This document shows, piece after piece, positions 6,118 to 12,755 of a stretch of DNA of 17,861 bases. The notes under the pieces were generated by a model. It was not told where the DNA came from, did no database searches, and was given only the letters and a program-made list of their open reading frames with translations. Positions within the stretch are counted from its first letter, which is position 1. Each line of letters starts with the position of its first letter. A program made the position numbers and the translations under genes. This DNA comes from Treponema sp. UBA1233 (GTDB lineage Bacteria; Spirochaetota; Spirochaetia; Treponematales; Treponemataceae), in the NCBI GenBank assembly GCA_002309305.1, contig DBWR01000067.1:1047-18907 (forward strand). The letters run 5' to 3'.

Positions 6118-7114
6118 TTATGCCTGCCTTTATATCATCTTCCATTTCTCTAAGGTATTTGATTCTGTTGATTGTCTGTAAAACCTGTTCTATGCCCATC
6201 TGTCTTTCTGCTTCGTCCGTGCAGGTTCCAAGAGCCCTTTGAATATTGTACTCCAGCCATTCAATCCAGGTATAGGCAAGGCCAAAGATTTTTGCGTAAT
6301 CGTGAAAGCCGTTGTCGTATGCTTTGTGATATCCGGCAAAAAAAGATTTTAGAAGATTTAGCTTAAGATTGCATGTTGTAATTCCAGACCATTGTAAGGC
6401 AAGCTGCAATGCATGAGAAGCTGGATTCCCGTAATCAAGGCATTCAAGATCTATCACAAGTGGTTTTTCTTTTTTCCACATCACATTTTTGGGATCCATG
6501 TCTTCGTCAGAGATGCATGTGATTTCCGGAAGCAACTGTCGGGAATTGTTTAGTTGATTTTGTGCGTAATCCAAGAGTTCAAGGTTCTGCTGTAGGAGGC
6601 CTGCAATTTCACTTTTTGATTTTATCGCCTGGTCTGCGTAAGTTTTCCAGTCTATCGGGCTGAGTTCAGGTGTGCTTTTCTCTGCTCCAACCTCTTCCAA
6701 ATCAAAAACAATCGAGTGAATTCTTCCAAGCGTATTGCCCGCAAGAAAACACTGTTCATCCGTTATATTATCCCAGTCTGTTAACGTTGCATTGTGCCAG
6801 TCAAAAATGTAAAAATAGTTTCCATCGAGTTCCTGCATTTTTTTACCGTCAAGGCATAAAGCCGGAACAATTGGAATCTCTGCTTGTTCAAGAATGCCTT
6901 CAATTTTTTCTGCCCGTGCGTAATTCTCAAATACACCAGGCCTTTTCATGATTTCAGGATTCAAATGTTTGACGGCAAAAGTTCTTCCACCATCAACAGT
7001 CACCTTATACATCCTGTGCATAAAGCCGCCTGAAACATTTTCGATTGGAGCGGAAACTTCCCCAAGTCCGAGTTTTTTGAATAATTTGATTATCAGTTCT
7101 TTTGTTTCTGCCAT
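6107..7114 (-). CDS. APH/choline-kinase-like phosphotransferase
   Basis: A 335-residue kinase-fold protein. It has a glycine-containing N-lobe loop (VSGGFMHRMYKV, about 28-39), a likely ATP-binding Lys49 (FAVKHL), a catalytic loop at residues 203-210 and a metal-binding D222 (VIDLECLDYGNP). In most relatives the catalytic loop reads H-x-D-x-x-x-x-N; here the His is Asp (D203-E-D205-M-D-P-K-N210), but the catalytic Asp205 and Asn210 remain. Members phosphorylate aminoglycosides, choline, sugars or other metabolites; similarity to true resistance enzymes is only at fold level, so do not read it as an antibiotic resistance gene. No SD precedes the ATG; it follows the NUDIX stop by 14 bases, and its end overlaps DUF1848 by 11 bases. 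Confidence 0.8.
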   Translation of the reverse strand: MAETKELIIKLFKKLGLGEVSAPIENVSGGFMHRMYKVTVDGGRTFAVKHLNPEIMKRPGVFENYARAEKIEGILEQAEIPIVPALCLDGKKMQELDGNYFYIFDWHNATLTDWDNITDEQCFLAGNTLGRIHSIVFDLEEVGAEKSTPELSPIDWKTYADQAIKSKSEIAGLLQQNLELLDYAQNQLNNSRQLLPEITCISDEDMDPKNVMWKKEKPLVIDLECLDYGNPASHALQLALQWSGITTCNLKLNLLKSFFAGYHKAYDNGFHDYAKIFGLAYTWIEWLEYNIQRALGTCTDEAERQMGIEQVLQTINRIKYLREMEDDIKAGINDS

Positions 7115-7128
7115 GGTAAGTTTTTATT

Positions 7129-7608
7129 TCATTTTACATACTTGAGCATTTCAAGACCTACAAGTTCAGAATCTGTCATTGCTAAAAGTTCTTCTTTCGT
7201 AACCCACCGATAGTCACAGGTTTCGCCTGCCTGAAGCTTTATGGAATCTTTGGCACAATCTGTCTCACACAAATAACGGTAATGGATGCTGGTATTACCC
7301 AAAGACCTGTCCAGTTCTTTTAGCGACTCTGCTGCAATTCCAGTTTCTTCCCTAAGTTCCCGCAAGGCACTTTCAAGGGCAGTTTCTCCCTGTAAGGCAG
7401 AACCACCAGCCGTAGCTTCCCACATGTTTGGATAAGCAGGTTTGGTCGGATCACGCTTCATCAAAAGATAAGTTCCGTCTGTGTGCTTTACAAGTATGTG
7501 ATTCACCAAGTGATAGACTCCCTCTGGAATCTTGTCTTCTTCTTCACGAATTAAAATGAGTCCTTCGATTTTTTCAAAATTTGAATTGTATGCATCCCAA
7601 AGTTCCAT
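7129..7608 (-). CDS. NUDIX hydrolase
   Basis: A 159-residue protein with a complete NUDIX box at residues 69-91: Gly69, five residues, Glu75, seven residues, then RELREETGI, which supplies the metal-binding glutamates. The region before it (LLMKRDPTKPAYPNMWEATAGG) is typical of small NUDIX enzymes related to the YfcD/isopentenyl-diphosphate isomerase-like branch. The reaction is hydrolysis of a nucleoside diphosphate linked to some group; the exact substrate is unknown. TGGAGG lies 6-7 bases before the ATG. It sits between the ProC-like gene and the kinase gene at short spacing (25 and 14 bases), consistent with one operon. Confidence 0.9.
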   Translation of the reverse strand: MELWDAYNSNFEKIEGLILIREEEDKIPEGVYHLVNHILVKHTDGTYLLMKRDPTKPAYPNMWEATAGGSALQGETALESALRELREETGIAAESLKELDRSLGNTSIHYRYLCETDCAKDSIKLQAGETCDYRWVTKEELLAMTDSELVGLEMLKYVK

Positions 7609-7633
7609 ATTAAACCTCCATTTCTATTGCTGG

Positions 7634-8452
7634 TTAAAACAACTCTTCTGCTTTCTTCGTAGTCAATCTTCTTTTTTCAAGAGTTTTTTCAAACATCAAA
7701 TCAGCAACTTCCGGCATGCCTTGGTAAATCACTTTGGCACCTTCTTCTGTTATTCCACCCTTTGTTGCAACGCGGGATACTACATCTTCAAAGGTCATTT
7801 CCTTTTTAAGCATAAGCTCGCTTGTAGCGGAAACGGTTTTTAAAACCATCTGAACAATCTGCTCTTGTGAAATCTCCGTGTGCTTTTTTGCAGACTGACA
7901 GATTACATCAAAGATAGAAGCAATGAATCCTGGCATACAGCTCACCAGCTCTGAGCCCATTCCAATTTCATTTTCAGGAAGTTCAATCACTTCTCCAAGA
8001 CATTTTATTATTTCACTTAAGCCCGTCTTGTCTGCCGCTTCCACCATTTTATTGTAACATACAAGAGATTGTGATCTGTTAATCTCGGCCGTTACGCTCG
8101 GAATCATTTTTGCAATTTTGTGTCCGCAAGTTTTACAGAGGATTTTTTCAAGCTGAACAAAAGAAACGCTTCCATTCAAAGAAATTACCAGGGCATCCTT
8201 TTTAATGGAATCGGTGATTTCTTCCAAAATGATTTTTATATCCGCAGGCCTTGCACACAGAAAAAGATAATTAGCATTTTCCGCAGCCTCAATGTTCGAC
8301 TTGCAAATTACAGCCCTGCCTTCCATTTCTGTCAGCTTAGACAGGGTTCTGTTTGCCAGAAATAACGAGTTCTTGCTGGCAATTCCTGCAGACAGAAAAT
8401 TTTCCGCAAGCATTTTTCCCATGCTTCCGTATCCGATTATTCCGATATTCAT
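7634..8452 (-). CDS. Pyrroline-5-carboxylate reductase family oxidoreductase (ProC/ComER-like)
   Basis: A 272-residue protein with an N-terminal NAD(P)-binding Rossmann motif (GIIGYGSMG, Gly7, Gly9, Gly12) and the helical C-terminal dimerisation domain of P5C reductases, where the family signature appears in altered form as VATKGGITEEGA (228-239). The middle IPSVTAEINRSQSLVCYN (118-134) is nearer to the ComER-like branch than to housekeeping ProC, which has MPNTP there. The reaction could be reduction of P5C to proline or of a related imine; given the divergence I would not assume proline synthesis. GAGGT lies a few bases before the ATG. The neighbours are the NUDIX gene downstream and a GNAT gene upstream. 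Confidence 0.82.
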   Translation of the reverse strand: MNIGIIGYGSMGKMLAENFLSAGIASKNSLFLANRTLSKLTEMEGRAVICKSNIEAAENANYLFLCARPADIKIILEEITDSIKKDALVISLNGSVSFVQLEKILCKTCGHKIAKMIPSVTAEINRSQSLVCYNKMVEAADKTGLSEIIKCLGEVIELPENEIGMGSELVSCMPGFIASIFDVICQSAKKHTEISQEQIVQMVLKTVSATSELMLKKEMTFEDVVSRVATKGGITEEGAKVIYQGMPEVADLMFEKTLEKRRLTTKKAEELF

Positions 8453-8521
8453 TTCTACCTCAATTAACTATTTTTATAATACTATCATTAGCCTCAAGTT
8501 GTTTCAAGCATTTTTCTCTGG

Positions 8522-9097
8522 TCATGCAAGTTCCAGAGTCCAGATTAATTGAATTTCATTTTCCAGACCAGGTTCAGAACAATATGCGTTCGTGTCAATT
8601 TTGGTGATTACGGCTCCCTGTTTTTTGTAAAACCTGCAGGCGGTCACATTATTGTTCTGGCATTCGATTATCATTTTTTTATATCCTTCAGCTATGGCAA
8701 CACTCTTTGCTTCATCAAAAAGCTTTTGTCCAATTCCCTGATGCTTGTGTTCGTCATCAACACGGATGTCCCACAAAACACATGCATCCTTCATTCCAAA
8801 AAGCATGTATAAGTTCGGCGTAGGGCCTGCAATCGTCAAAGCTCCTACAGCCTTGTCATCTTCAAAAGCCATGAAAAAGTGCCATGTGGAAATGTCAAAC
8901 TGCTTTTCGAATTCAGTTGCACGCTCGTATTTGGAAAGGTCCTTAACATAAGGCGTAACCGGAACTTCTTCAAATGTAATTCCCCCAAGTCCGCCATCAA
9001 TCCGCTTCAACTTTAATTCCGAATGCACATCAACATTCTGGGGAACCGTGTCGTATAATTCAAAAAACGATTTGTCTACCTTTTTTATTGTAATCAT
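8522..9097 (-). CDS. GNAT acetyltransferase
   Basis: A 191-residue GNAT protein. Motif A is at residues about 107-127, with VLWDIRVDDEHKHQGIGQKL, in which Q120-G-I-G binds the acetyl-CoA pyrophosphate. Motif B follows as ECQNNNVTACRFYKKQGAVI. The first 80 residues are longer than in minimal GNATs and presumably carry the acceptor site. The general layout resembles streptothricin acetyltransferases and their many chromosomal relatives, but this does not prove that substrate. TAGGAGA precedes the ATG by 5-6 bases. A small ORF with its own ribosome site starts 67 bases upstream and reads across this start in another frame. Confidence 0.88.
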   Translation of the reverse strand: MITIKKVDKSFFELYDTVPQNVDVHSELKLKRIDGGLGGITFEEVPVTPYVKDLSKYERATEFEKQFDISTWHFFMAFEDDKAVGALTIAGPTPNLYMLFGMKDACVLWDIRVDDEHKHQGIGQKLFDEAKSVAIAEGYKKMIIECQNNNVTACRFYKKQGAVITKIDTNAYCSEPGLENEIQLIWTLELA

Positions 9098-9164
9098 AAA
9101 TGTCTCCTAGAAGAGTCGTTTTCTCATTTAAAACCTGTAAAATGATTTTATATTTTTGATTCAT
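9060..9164 (-). CDS. Possible 34-residue small ORF overlapping the GNAT start
   Basis: An ATG at 9162-9164, preceded by AGAGGA with a four-base spacing, opens a 34-codon frame rich in Lys and Ile/Leu (beginning MNQKYKIILQVLNEKTTLLG). It reads through the GNAT ribosome site and 38 bases into the GNAT gene before stopping. The 97-base gap to the previous gene is otherwise empty, so this may be a translated leader or the remains of a lost gene. The peptide resembles nothing I know; chance is a real alternative. Confidence 0.3.
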   Translation of the reverse strand: MNQKYKIILQVLNEKTTLLGDIYDYNKKGRQIVF

Positions 9165-9194
9165 AATTTCCTCTAAAATAATTGATCGGCAGTT

Positions 9195-9632
9195 TCATAA
9201 ATCATAGAATCTCTTATATTGAACCGAAACGCTGTCACGCTCAAGTCCGCATTTGTTATAGAAGGCTTCGTTATCATCTATTGAAATCAATTGTATTACG
9301 TGAATCTCCCTTTCTGCCAAAACTTTCTCCAGCTCGCTCAGCAAACTTTTACCAACACCATGCTTTTTCATTTCAGGGATTACAAAGATCTCAGAGACAA
9401 AGAAAAAATCTTCTTCTGCATAAGGATCAACATATCCCAAAAGCCCTCCGACAAGCGTTTCATTTTCAACCGCCACAAGTCCAAGCCCTTCATAATTACC
9501 AAGGATTGCTCGCACTCTTCTTTCCGCACGCTCATCATTCCATTTTTCATTCCACGGAGCTTCAGAATATGCAAGAGACATGGCCTTTGCCAATACGGGG
9601 ATATCATTTCCTTTAGTTTTTCGGATTATCAT
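9195..9632 (-). CDS. GNAT acetyltransferase
   Basis: A compact 145-residue GNAT. Motif A is at about 79-98 (VSEIFVIPEMKKHGVGKSLL), with the K-K-H-G-V-G pyrophosphate loop at 89-94, and the C-terminal motif NEAFYNKCGLERDSV is at about 120-134. The first part (LAYSEAPWNEKW at 20-31) is seen in many small GNATs sometimes labelled AAC(6')-like, but that label is too specific to trust. AGAGG lies about 6-7 bases before the ATG. It begins 29 bases after the HepT stop, so it may be read from the toxin-antitoxin promoter, and it is followed by the second GNAT after a 97-base gap. Confidence 0.87.
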   Translation of the reverse strand: MIIRKTKGNDIPVLAKAMSLAYSEAPWNEKWNDERAERRVRAILGNYEGLGLVAVENETLVGGLLGYVDPYAEEDFFFVSEIFVIPEMKKHGVGKSLLSELEKVLAEREIHVIQLISIDDNEAFYNKCGLERDSVSVQYKRFYDL

Positions 9633-9661
9633 TTTTTGCCTCTGAACAATTTTTCATGAAC

Positions 9662-9988
9662 TTACTTGATTAAATTAAAAACTTCTGGAATATCATTCTT
9701 CAAGGTATCAAACACAATACTAAGATCAACATTACCATAATCATGTACAATTCTATTCCGCAGACCGAAAATATCATTCCAAGGAATCTGACTATTGTTT
9801 GCCCGATATTCTTCTGTAAGTTTTTTTGAATCTTCTGAAATCTGGATAAGTCGAAAAGACATGGAATCTTGCAATAATTCATTTTTATCAAAATCATTCC
9901 GTTCTGTGTTTTCCATGTGCTTGACAATAAAGTTCAAGTTTTCTTTTATTTTAGAAATATAATATTCATCATTCTTTATATTATCCAT
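9662..9988 (-). CDS. hepT: HepT-like toxin (DUF86, HEPN domain)
   Basis: A 108-residue, all-helical protein of the DUF86/HepT family. The HEPN active-site motif R-x4-H-x-Y is intact at residues 77-84 (RNRIVHDY: Arg77, His82, Tyr84), and the flanking IPWNDIFGLRN and DLSIVFDTLKNDIP are characteristic. HepT proteins are RNases that act as toxins and are silenced when the partner MNT protein adds AMP groups to the motif tyrosine. The gene starts inside the end of the antitoxin gene, with an 8-base overlap, and is read with it. The motif suggests an active toxin; I see no truncation. Confidence 0.88.
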   Translation of the reverse strand: MDNIKNDEYYISKIKENLNFIVKHMENTERNDFDKNELLQDSMSFRLIQISEDSKKLTEEYRANNSQIPWNDIFGLRNRIVHDYGNVDLSIVFDTLKNDIPEVFNLIK

Positions 9989-10457
9989 AAATCTTTATTC
10001 CCTCCTTCAAAATTTCGTTTAATAAATCTGGATTATTCTTCAACTGTCCAACATCCAGTACATCAACTTTTTTATGTAAAACTGTTTTGATTTTCTCGAC
10101 AAAGCCATAAAATTTCAAGCCCCTTACTTCGGATGACACCAATAGATCGACATCGCTGTTTTCTTTTGCCGAGTTTTTTGCATAGGAGCCAAATAAATAC
10201 GCGTAACTTATTTTGTACTCATCAAACACTGGCTTGCACAATTCCTTAATCTGCTTTTGCGTCAATAATCCGTGTTCTTCATCAATCGGATTGTATTGAA
10301 GCAGTTTTTCCAGAATGTAATTATATTTTAATGTATTTCTCTTTGAAATATCATTCTCGTAATCTTTGTAACTTCGCAGGGATATCGAAAGTAGTCTTGC
10401 AACCTGTTCCTGGGTGAGATCTTTTGTCTTGCGAATAAATTTTAATGTTTCTTCCAT
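9981..10457 (-). CDS. mntA: MNT-type antitoxin nucleotidyltransferase fused to an XRE HTH
   Basis: A 158-residue fusion. Residues 1-52 are an XRE helix-turn-helix (LTQEQVARLLSISLRSYKDYE). Residues about 68-158 are a minimal nucleotidyltransferase with LFGSYAKNSAKENSDVDLLV (88-107), in which Gly90-Ser91 and the Asp102/Asp104 pair bind ATP and metal; a third carboxylate is probably Asp132 or Asp135. MntA antitoxins neutralise HepT by adding AMP to its active-site tyrosine. The fused HTH should let this antitoxin also repress its own promoter, where four TTTGCACT-type half-sites are present. There is no ribosome site, and the predicted transcription start coincides with the ATG, so the mRNA is probably leaderless. 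The hepT gene overlaps its end. Confidence 0.87.
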   Translation of the reverse strand: MEETLKFIRKTKDLTQEQVARLLSISLRSYKDYENDISKRNTLKYNYILEKLLQYNPIDEEHGLLTQKQIKELCKPVFDEYKISYAYLFGSYAKNSAKENSDVDLLVSSEVRGLKFYGFVEKIKTVLHKKVDVLDVGQLKNNPDLLNEILKEGIKIYG

Positions 10458-10463
10458 AAATCA

Positions 10464-10492
10464 ATTATAAAACTATTTGCACTATTTGTAAA
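10464..10492 (-). promoter_or_regulatory. Promoter of the toxin-antitoxin operon, predicted leaderless
   Basis: On the minus strand a TTTACA -35 (10487-10492) and a consensus TATAAT -10 (10464-10469) are separated by exactly 17 bases. Only six bases separate the -10 from the ATG of the antitoxin gene, which places the expected start of transcription on the A of the ATG. A TTTGCACT half-site (10476-10483) lies in the spacer. Confidence 0.7.
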
Positions 10493-10495
10493 TAG

Positions 10496-10518
10496 AAAAG
10501 TGCAATATTTGCACTTTT
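10496..10518. promoter_or_regulatory. Palindromic operator of the toxin-antitoxin operon
   Basis: A perfect 10-bp inverted repeat (10496-10505 and 10509-10518, three-base centre TAT) with the core AAGTGCAA/TTGCACTT lies directly upstream of the -35. Single copies of the same half-site are in the promoter spacer (10476-10483) and further upstream (10533-10540). The arrangement fits cooperative binding by a dimeric XRE protein, most simply the HTH part of the antitoxin. Confidence 0.6.
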
Positions 10519-10551
10519 TTTGAAATATCATTAGTGCAAAAACTGCCTGTT

Positions 10552-10872
10552 CTAAAATTCCGTATATTTCTTGTTGCTTCCTTTTGACTTTTCCACGGGA
10601 TACTTTGCTTCGTTCATATCCATCTTCATGTTTACGATTTCATCTTCATCAAGATTCAGGACATCAAGCAAATCCCGGCAATAGACCAGAACATCGGCAA
10701 GCTCTTCCTTTACGTGCTGAAGGTTGTAATCGTTGTCGCTCCACTGGAAACATTCCAAAAGCTCATTCGCTTCTATGGAAATTGATTTTGCTAGATTGGC
10801 CGGAGTATGATACTGGCTCCAGTCCCTGTCCGACACAAATTTTCTGATTCTGACAATTGTCTGTTCCGTCAT
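10552..10872 (-). CDS. MazG-like nucleotide pyrophosphohydrolase
   Basis: A 106-residue all-alpha NTP pyrophosphohydrolase of the small MazG-like/dCTPase type. The metal-binding helices carry EANELLE (Glu34, Glu38) and KEELADVLVYCRDLLD (Glu56, Glu57, Asp60), and the ending KYPVEKSKGSNKKYTEF is the conserved C-terminal motif of this family. Members hydrolyse (d)NTPs, often modified or unwanted ones, to the monophosphate. The start is the ATG at 10870-10872, with GGAGG upstream; an in-frame GTG six codons earlier lies before that site. Its ATG shares a base with the nitroreductase stop (TAATG), so the two are coupled. Confidence 0.9.
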   Translation of the reverse strand: MTEQTIVRIRKFVSDRDWSQYHTPANLAKSISIEANELLECFQWSDNDYNLQHVKEELADVLVYCRDLLDVLNLDEDEIVNMKMDMNEAKYPVEKSKGSNKKYTEF

Positions 10873-11465
10873 TATTTTTCCTCCACCCAAGTCACTGGAT
10901 TTCCCTTTCGTTCAAGAGGGCTTCGGTTGGGAAGTTCAGTCTCTGGATATCCAAGAATCAGGCCGCCGGTTACAGTCTCGCCGTCATCAAGACCAAAGGG
11001 ATGCAGGAAGTTTCTGACATTTTCGTTTTCATCCAGCCAGTGAATCTGATTTATCCAGCATGAGCCAAGGTCCAGTGCGTTTGCAGCGATCATCATGTTT
11101 TCAAGAGCACACGCGCTGTCTGCCATTGCGTTTCCGTAATTCTTTTTGTTTGCAACAACGATAAAAACTGGTGCGTCATAGTGAAAGACATAGCTTGAGG
11201 TCTTTGATGCGTTTATGGCATTCCGGAGTGAAACATAGGTATCAGGCCCGGCCTCCATTTTTGAAAATTCATCCCTAACGAGTTCCGCCATTTTCGTCAG
11301 GTTTTTCCTATCGGTGAACACAATGAAATGCGTGTTTTGGCTGTTCGATCCGCTTGGTGCAAATCTTCCCGCTTCAATCACCTTTTCTATCAGTTCCCGT
11401 GCAGGCATTTTGTCCCTGTATTTTCTTGTGCTCCGTCGTGTCAGAATTGCTTCCAGTGCGTCCAT
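10872..11465 (-). CDS. Nitroreductase family FMN oxidoreductase
   Basis: A 197-residue nitroreductase. The FMN-phosphate region is RRSTRKYRDK (10-19), APSGSNSQNTHFIVF (36-50) supplies further FMN contacts, and the ending GGLILGYPETELP is typical. These enzymes reduce nitroaromatics, quinones or flavins with NAD(P)H; the natural substrate of this branch is unknown. The ATG follows GGGGGAAAGGA. It is the first gene of a two-gene unit with the MazG-like enzyme, and its promoter, with a TATAAT -10 at 11505-11510, is next to the 107-bp repeat. Confidence 0.9.
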   Translation of the reverse strand: MDALEAILTRRSTRKYRDKMPARELIEKVIEAGRFAPSGSNSQNTHFIVFTDRKNLTKMAELVRDEFSKMEAGPDTYVSLRNAINASKTSSYVFHYDAPVFIVVANKKNYGNAMADSACALENMMIAANALDLGSCWINQIHWLDENENVRNFLHPFGLDDGETVTGGLILGYPETELPNRSPLERKGNPVTWVEEK

Positions 11466-11504
11466 TCCTTTCCCCCAGTTTTTCAGATTAATTCGAATGA
11501 TTCT

Positions 11505-11510
11505 ATTATA
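11505..11510 (-). promoter_or_regulatory. Candidate -10 of the nitroreductase/MazG unit
   Basis: TATAAT is read on the minus strand 39 bases before the nitroreductase ATG. No good -35 is visible at 16-18 bases: the sequence there is an AT-rich stretch at the edge of the 107-bp repeat. Confidence 0.4.
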
Positions 11511-11535
11511 TCTGCTTTACCATAAAAATAATAGG

Positions 11536-11642
11536 GCGTTACCACTTAGCTGGCAAAGCCATCTAAGCGGTCGGGCTGCTCCAGGTTCCGCTTTCGCTCC
11601 ATTGCCCCTGGCAACGCTACGCGCCTTCCGTATCCCTAACGC
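11536..11642. repeat. 107-bp GC-rich structured repeat element
   Basis: A compact GC-rich block stands out from its AT-rich surroundings. Its ends are a six-base inverted pair (GCGTTA at 11536-11541, TAACGC at 11637-11642). Inside are a strong imperfect hairpin (11541-11571, stem CTTAGCTGGC against GCCATCTAAG) and a long-range CCAGG/CCTGG pair (11581-11585 with 11607-11611). No frame is open across it. It resembles, from memory, GC-rich dispersed repeats in treponeme genomes; I cannot count copies here. It fills most of the 291-base gap between the divergent nitroreductase and serine hydrolase genes, which also holds a promoter on each side. Confidence 0.6.
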
Positions 11643-11681
11643 AATTCAATCAAAAAAATTTAACATTTTTTCAAATACCCC

Positions 11682-11710
11682 TTGAAATCAATTTTTAATC
11701 ACCTTATTCT
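11682..11710 (+). promoter_or_regulatory. Candidate promoter of the serine hydrolase gene
   Basis: TTGAAA (11682-11687) and TATTCT (11705-11710) are separated by 17 bases, ending 46 bases before the ATG. It lies just outside the 107-bp repeat. Confidence 0.45.
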
Positions 11711-11756
11711 TGTTCATAGGACGTCCAAAACAAACGAAACAAAGCGAGGTCTTTTT

Positions 11757-12755
11757 ATGAACAGACAGGAATTGCACGATTTTATCACAAGGCAGCAACC
11801 GAACATCTGTCAGGTGGTTGTGGTCAAAGATGGTGAAACAGTTTACAGCGACACATGGAACGATTACAAAAAGGATGATTGTGTTCATGTCATGTCGGTG
11901 ACAAAAAGTATAATGTCCCTTCTAATCGGAATTGCCATCGACAAGGGACAGATACACAGTGTGGACGACAAGGTTTTGGATTATTTCCCCGAGTACAAAG
12001 TCAAGCGCGGAGAAAAAACGATTTACGAAGTTACTATCAAACATCTTATTACGATGAGGGCACCCTACAAAGGCAAGGGAGATCCGTGGTCAAAGGTGTG
12101 CTCAAGCGAAAACTGGACCTACACCTCACTGGATTTTCTTGGAGGAAAAAAGGGACTCACCGACGAATTCAAATACAGCTCCGTGTGCCTTCATATTCTC
12201 TCAGGGATTTTGTACAAGGCCACAAAGATCAAGCCGGTGGATTTTGCCAACGAATATCTCTTTGAACCCCTGGGAATCAAAAAGCACAAGACCTATATCG
12301 CCAAGTCTGCGGAGGAACACAGGGAGTTTACAATCAGCAAGCTTCCAAAAGAAAACGTCTGGTTCAGTGATAGACAGGAATTGGGAACTCCGGGGTACGG
12401 ACTCTGCTTTTGTGCGGAGGATATGGCAAAGATCGGTGTACTTTGCCTTAACAATGGGAAGTATGATGGCAGGCAGATTGTGTCGTCGGCATGGATAGAG
12501 GAAATGACAAGGGCAAAAACCGTTGAAGGAAAACATTTCCGGGGAATGGCCTACGGATACCTGTGGTGGATTGTTGACCGGAACAAAAAGATTTATGCCG
12601 CAATCGGAAACAGCGGGAACGTCATTTATGTAAACCCGGAAAAAAATCTTGTCGTGGCAGTCGCCTCGTATTTTAAGCCGACCATTTTCGACAGGGTTGA
12701 TTTCATCCGGGAATACATCGAGCCCTTTGCTTGTGGCAAAAGCGTTACGAAGTGA
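11757..12755 (+). CDS. Beta-lactamase-fold serine hydrolase (class C/DD-peptidase type)
   Basis: A 332-residue serine hydrolase of the penicillin-binding-protein-like family. The nucleophile motif SVTK is at residues 47-50 and the second motif is YSS at 140-142 (YxN in classical enzymes). The usual KTG/HTG triad is replaced by a G-N-S-G-N stretch at 284-288. It shows no signal peptide, so it is probably cytoplasmic, unlike true beta-lactamases. Members include esterases and peptidases; antibiotic resistance should not be assumed. The start is at 11757, where GAGGT stands 6 bases upstream; an in-frame ATG at 11682 would put the promoter inside the coding region. Its last 11 bases overlap the end of the convergent PAF-acetylhydrolase-like gene. 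Confidence 0.87.
   Translation: MNRQELHDFITRQQPNICQVVVVKDGETVYSDTWNDYKKDDCVHVMSVTKSIMSLLIGIAIDKGQIHSVDDKVLDYFPEYKVKRGEKTIYEVTIKHLITMRAPYKGKGDPWSKVCSSENWTYTSLDFLGGKKGLTDEFKYSSVCLHILSGILYKATKIKPVDFANEYLFEPLGIKKHKTYIAKSAEEHREFTISKLPKENVWFSDRQELGTPGYGLCFCAEDMAKIGVLCLNNGKYDGRQIVSSAWIEEMTRAKTVEGKHFRGMAYGYLWWIVDRNKKIYAAIGNSGNVIYVNPEKNLVVAVASYFKPTIFDRVDFIREYIEPFACGKSVTK

Noticed and set aside
6107..7114. Aminoglycoside resistance gene
   Set aside because: Only the kinase fold and general motifs are shared; the fold covers many metabolite kinases and nothing specific to aminoglycoside enzymes is seen.
11536..11642. Integron attC recombination site
   Set aside because: The element's length, hairpins and GTTA/TAAC ends recall attC, but attC reads from an ...AAC core to a GTT... 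core, and here the ends are the other way round on both strands. Only one copy occurs, and the other genes are not separated by similar sites.
11682..11756. Longer N-terminus for the serine hydrolase from the ATG at 11682
   Set aside because: No ribosome site precedes it, a likely promoter lies within it, and the ATG at 11757 has a good GAGGT.
11757..12755. True beta-lactamase
   Set aside because: There is no signal peptide, the second motif is YSS and the KTG box is absent, so an esterase or peptidase is more likely.
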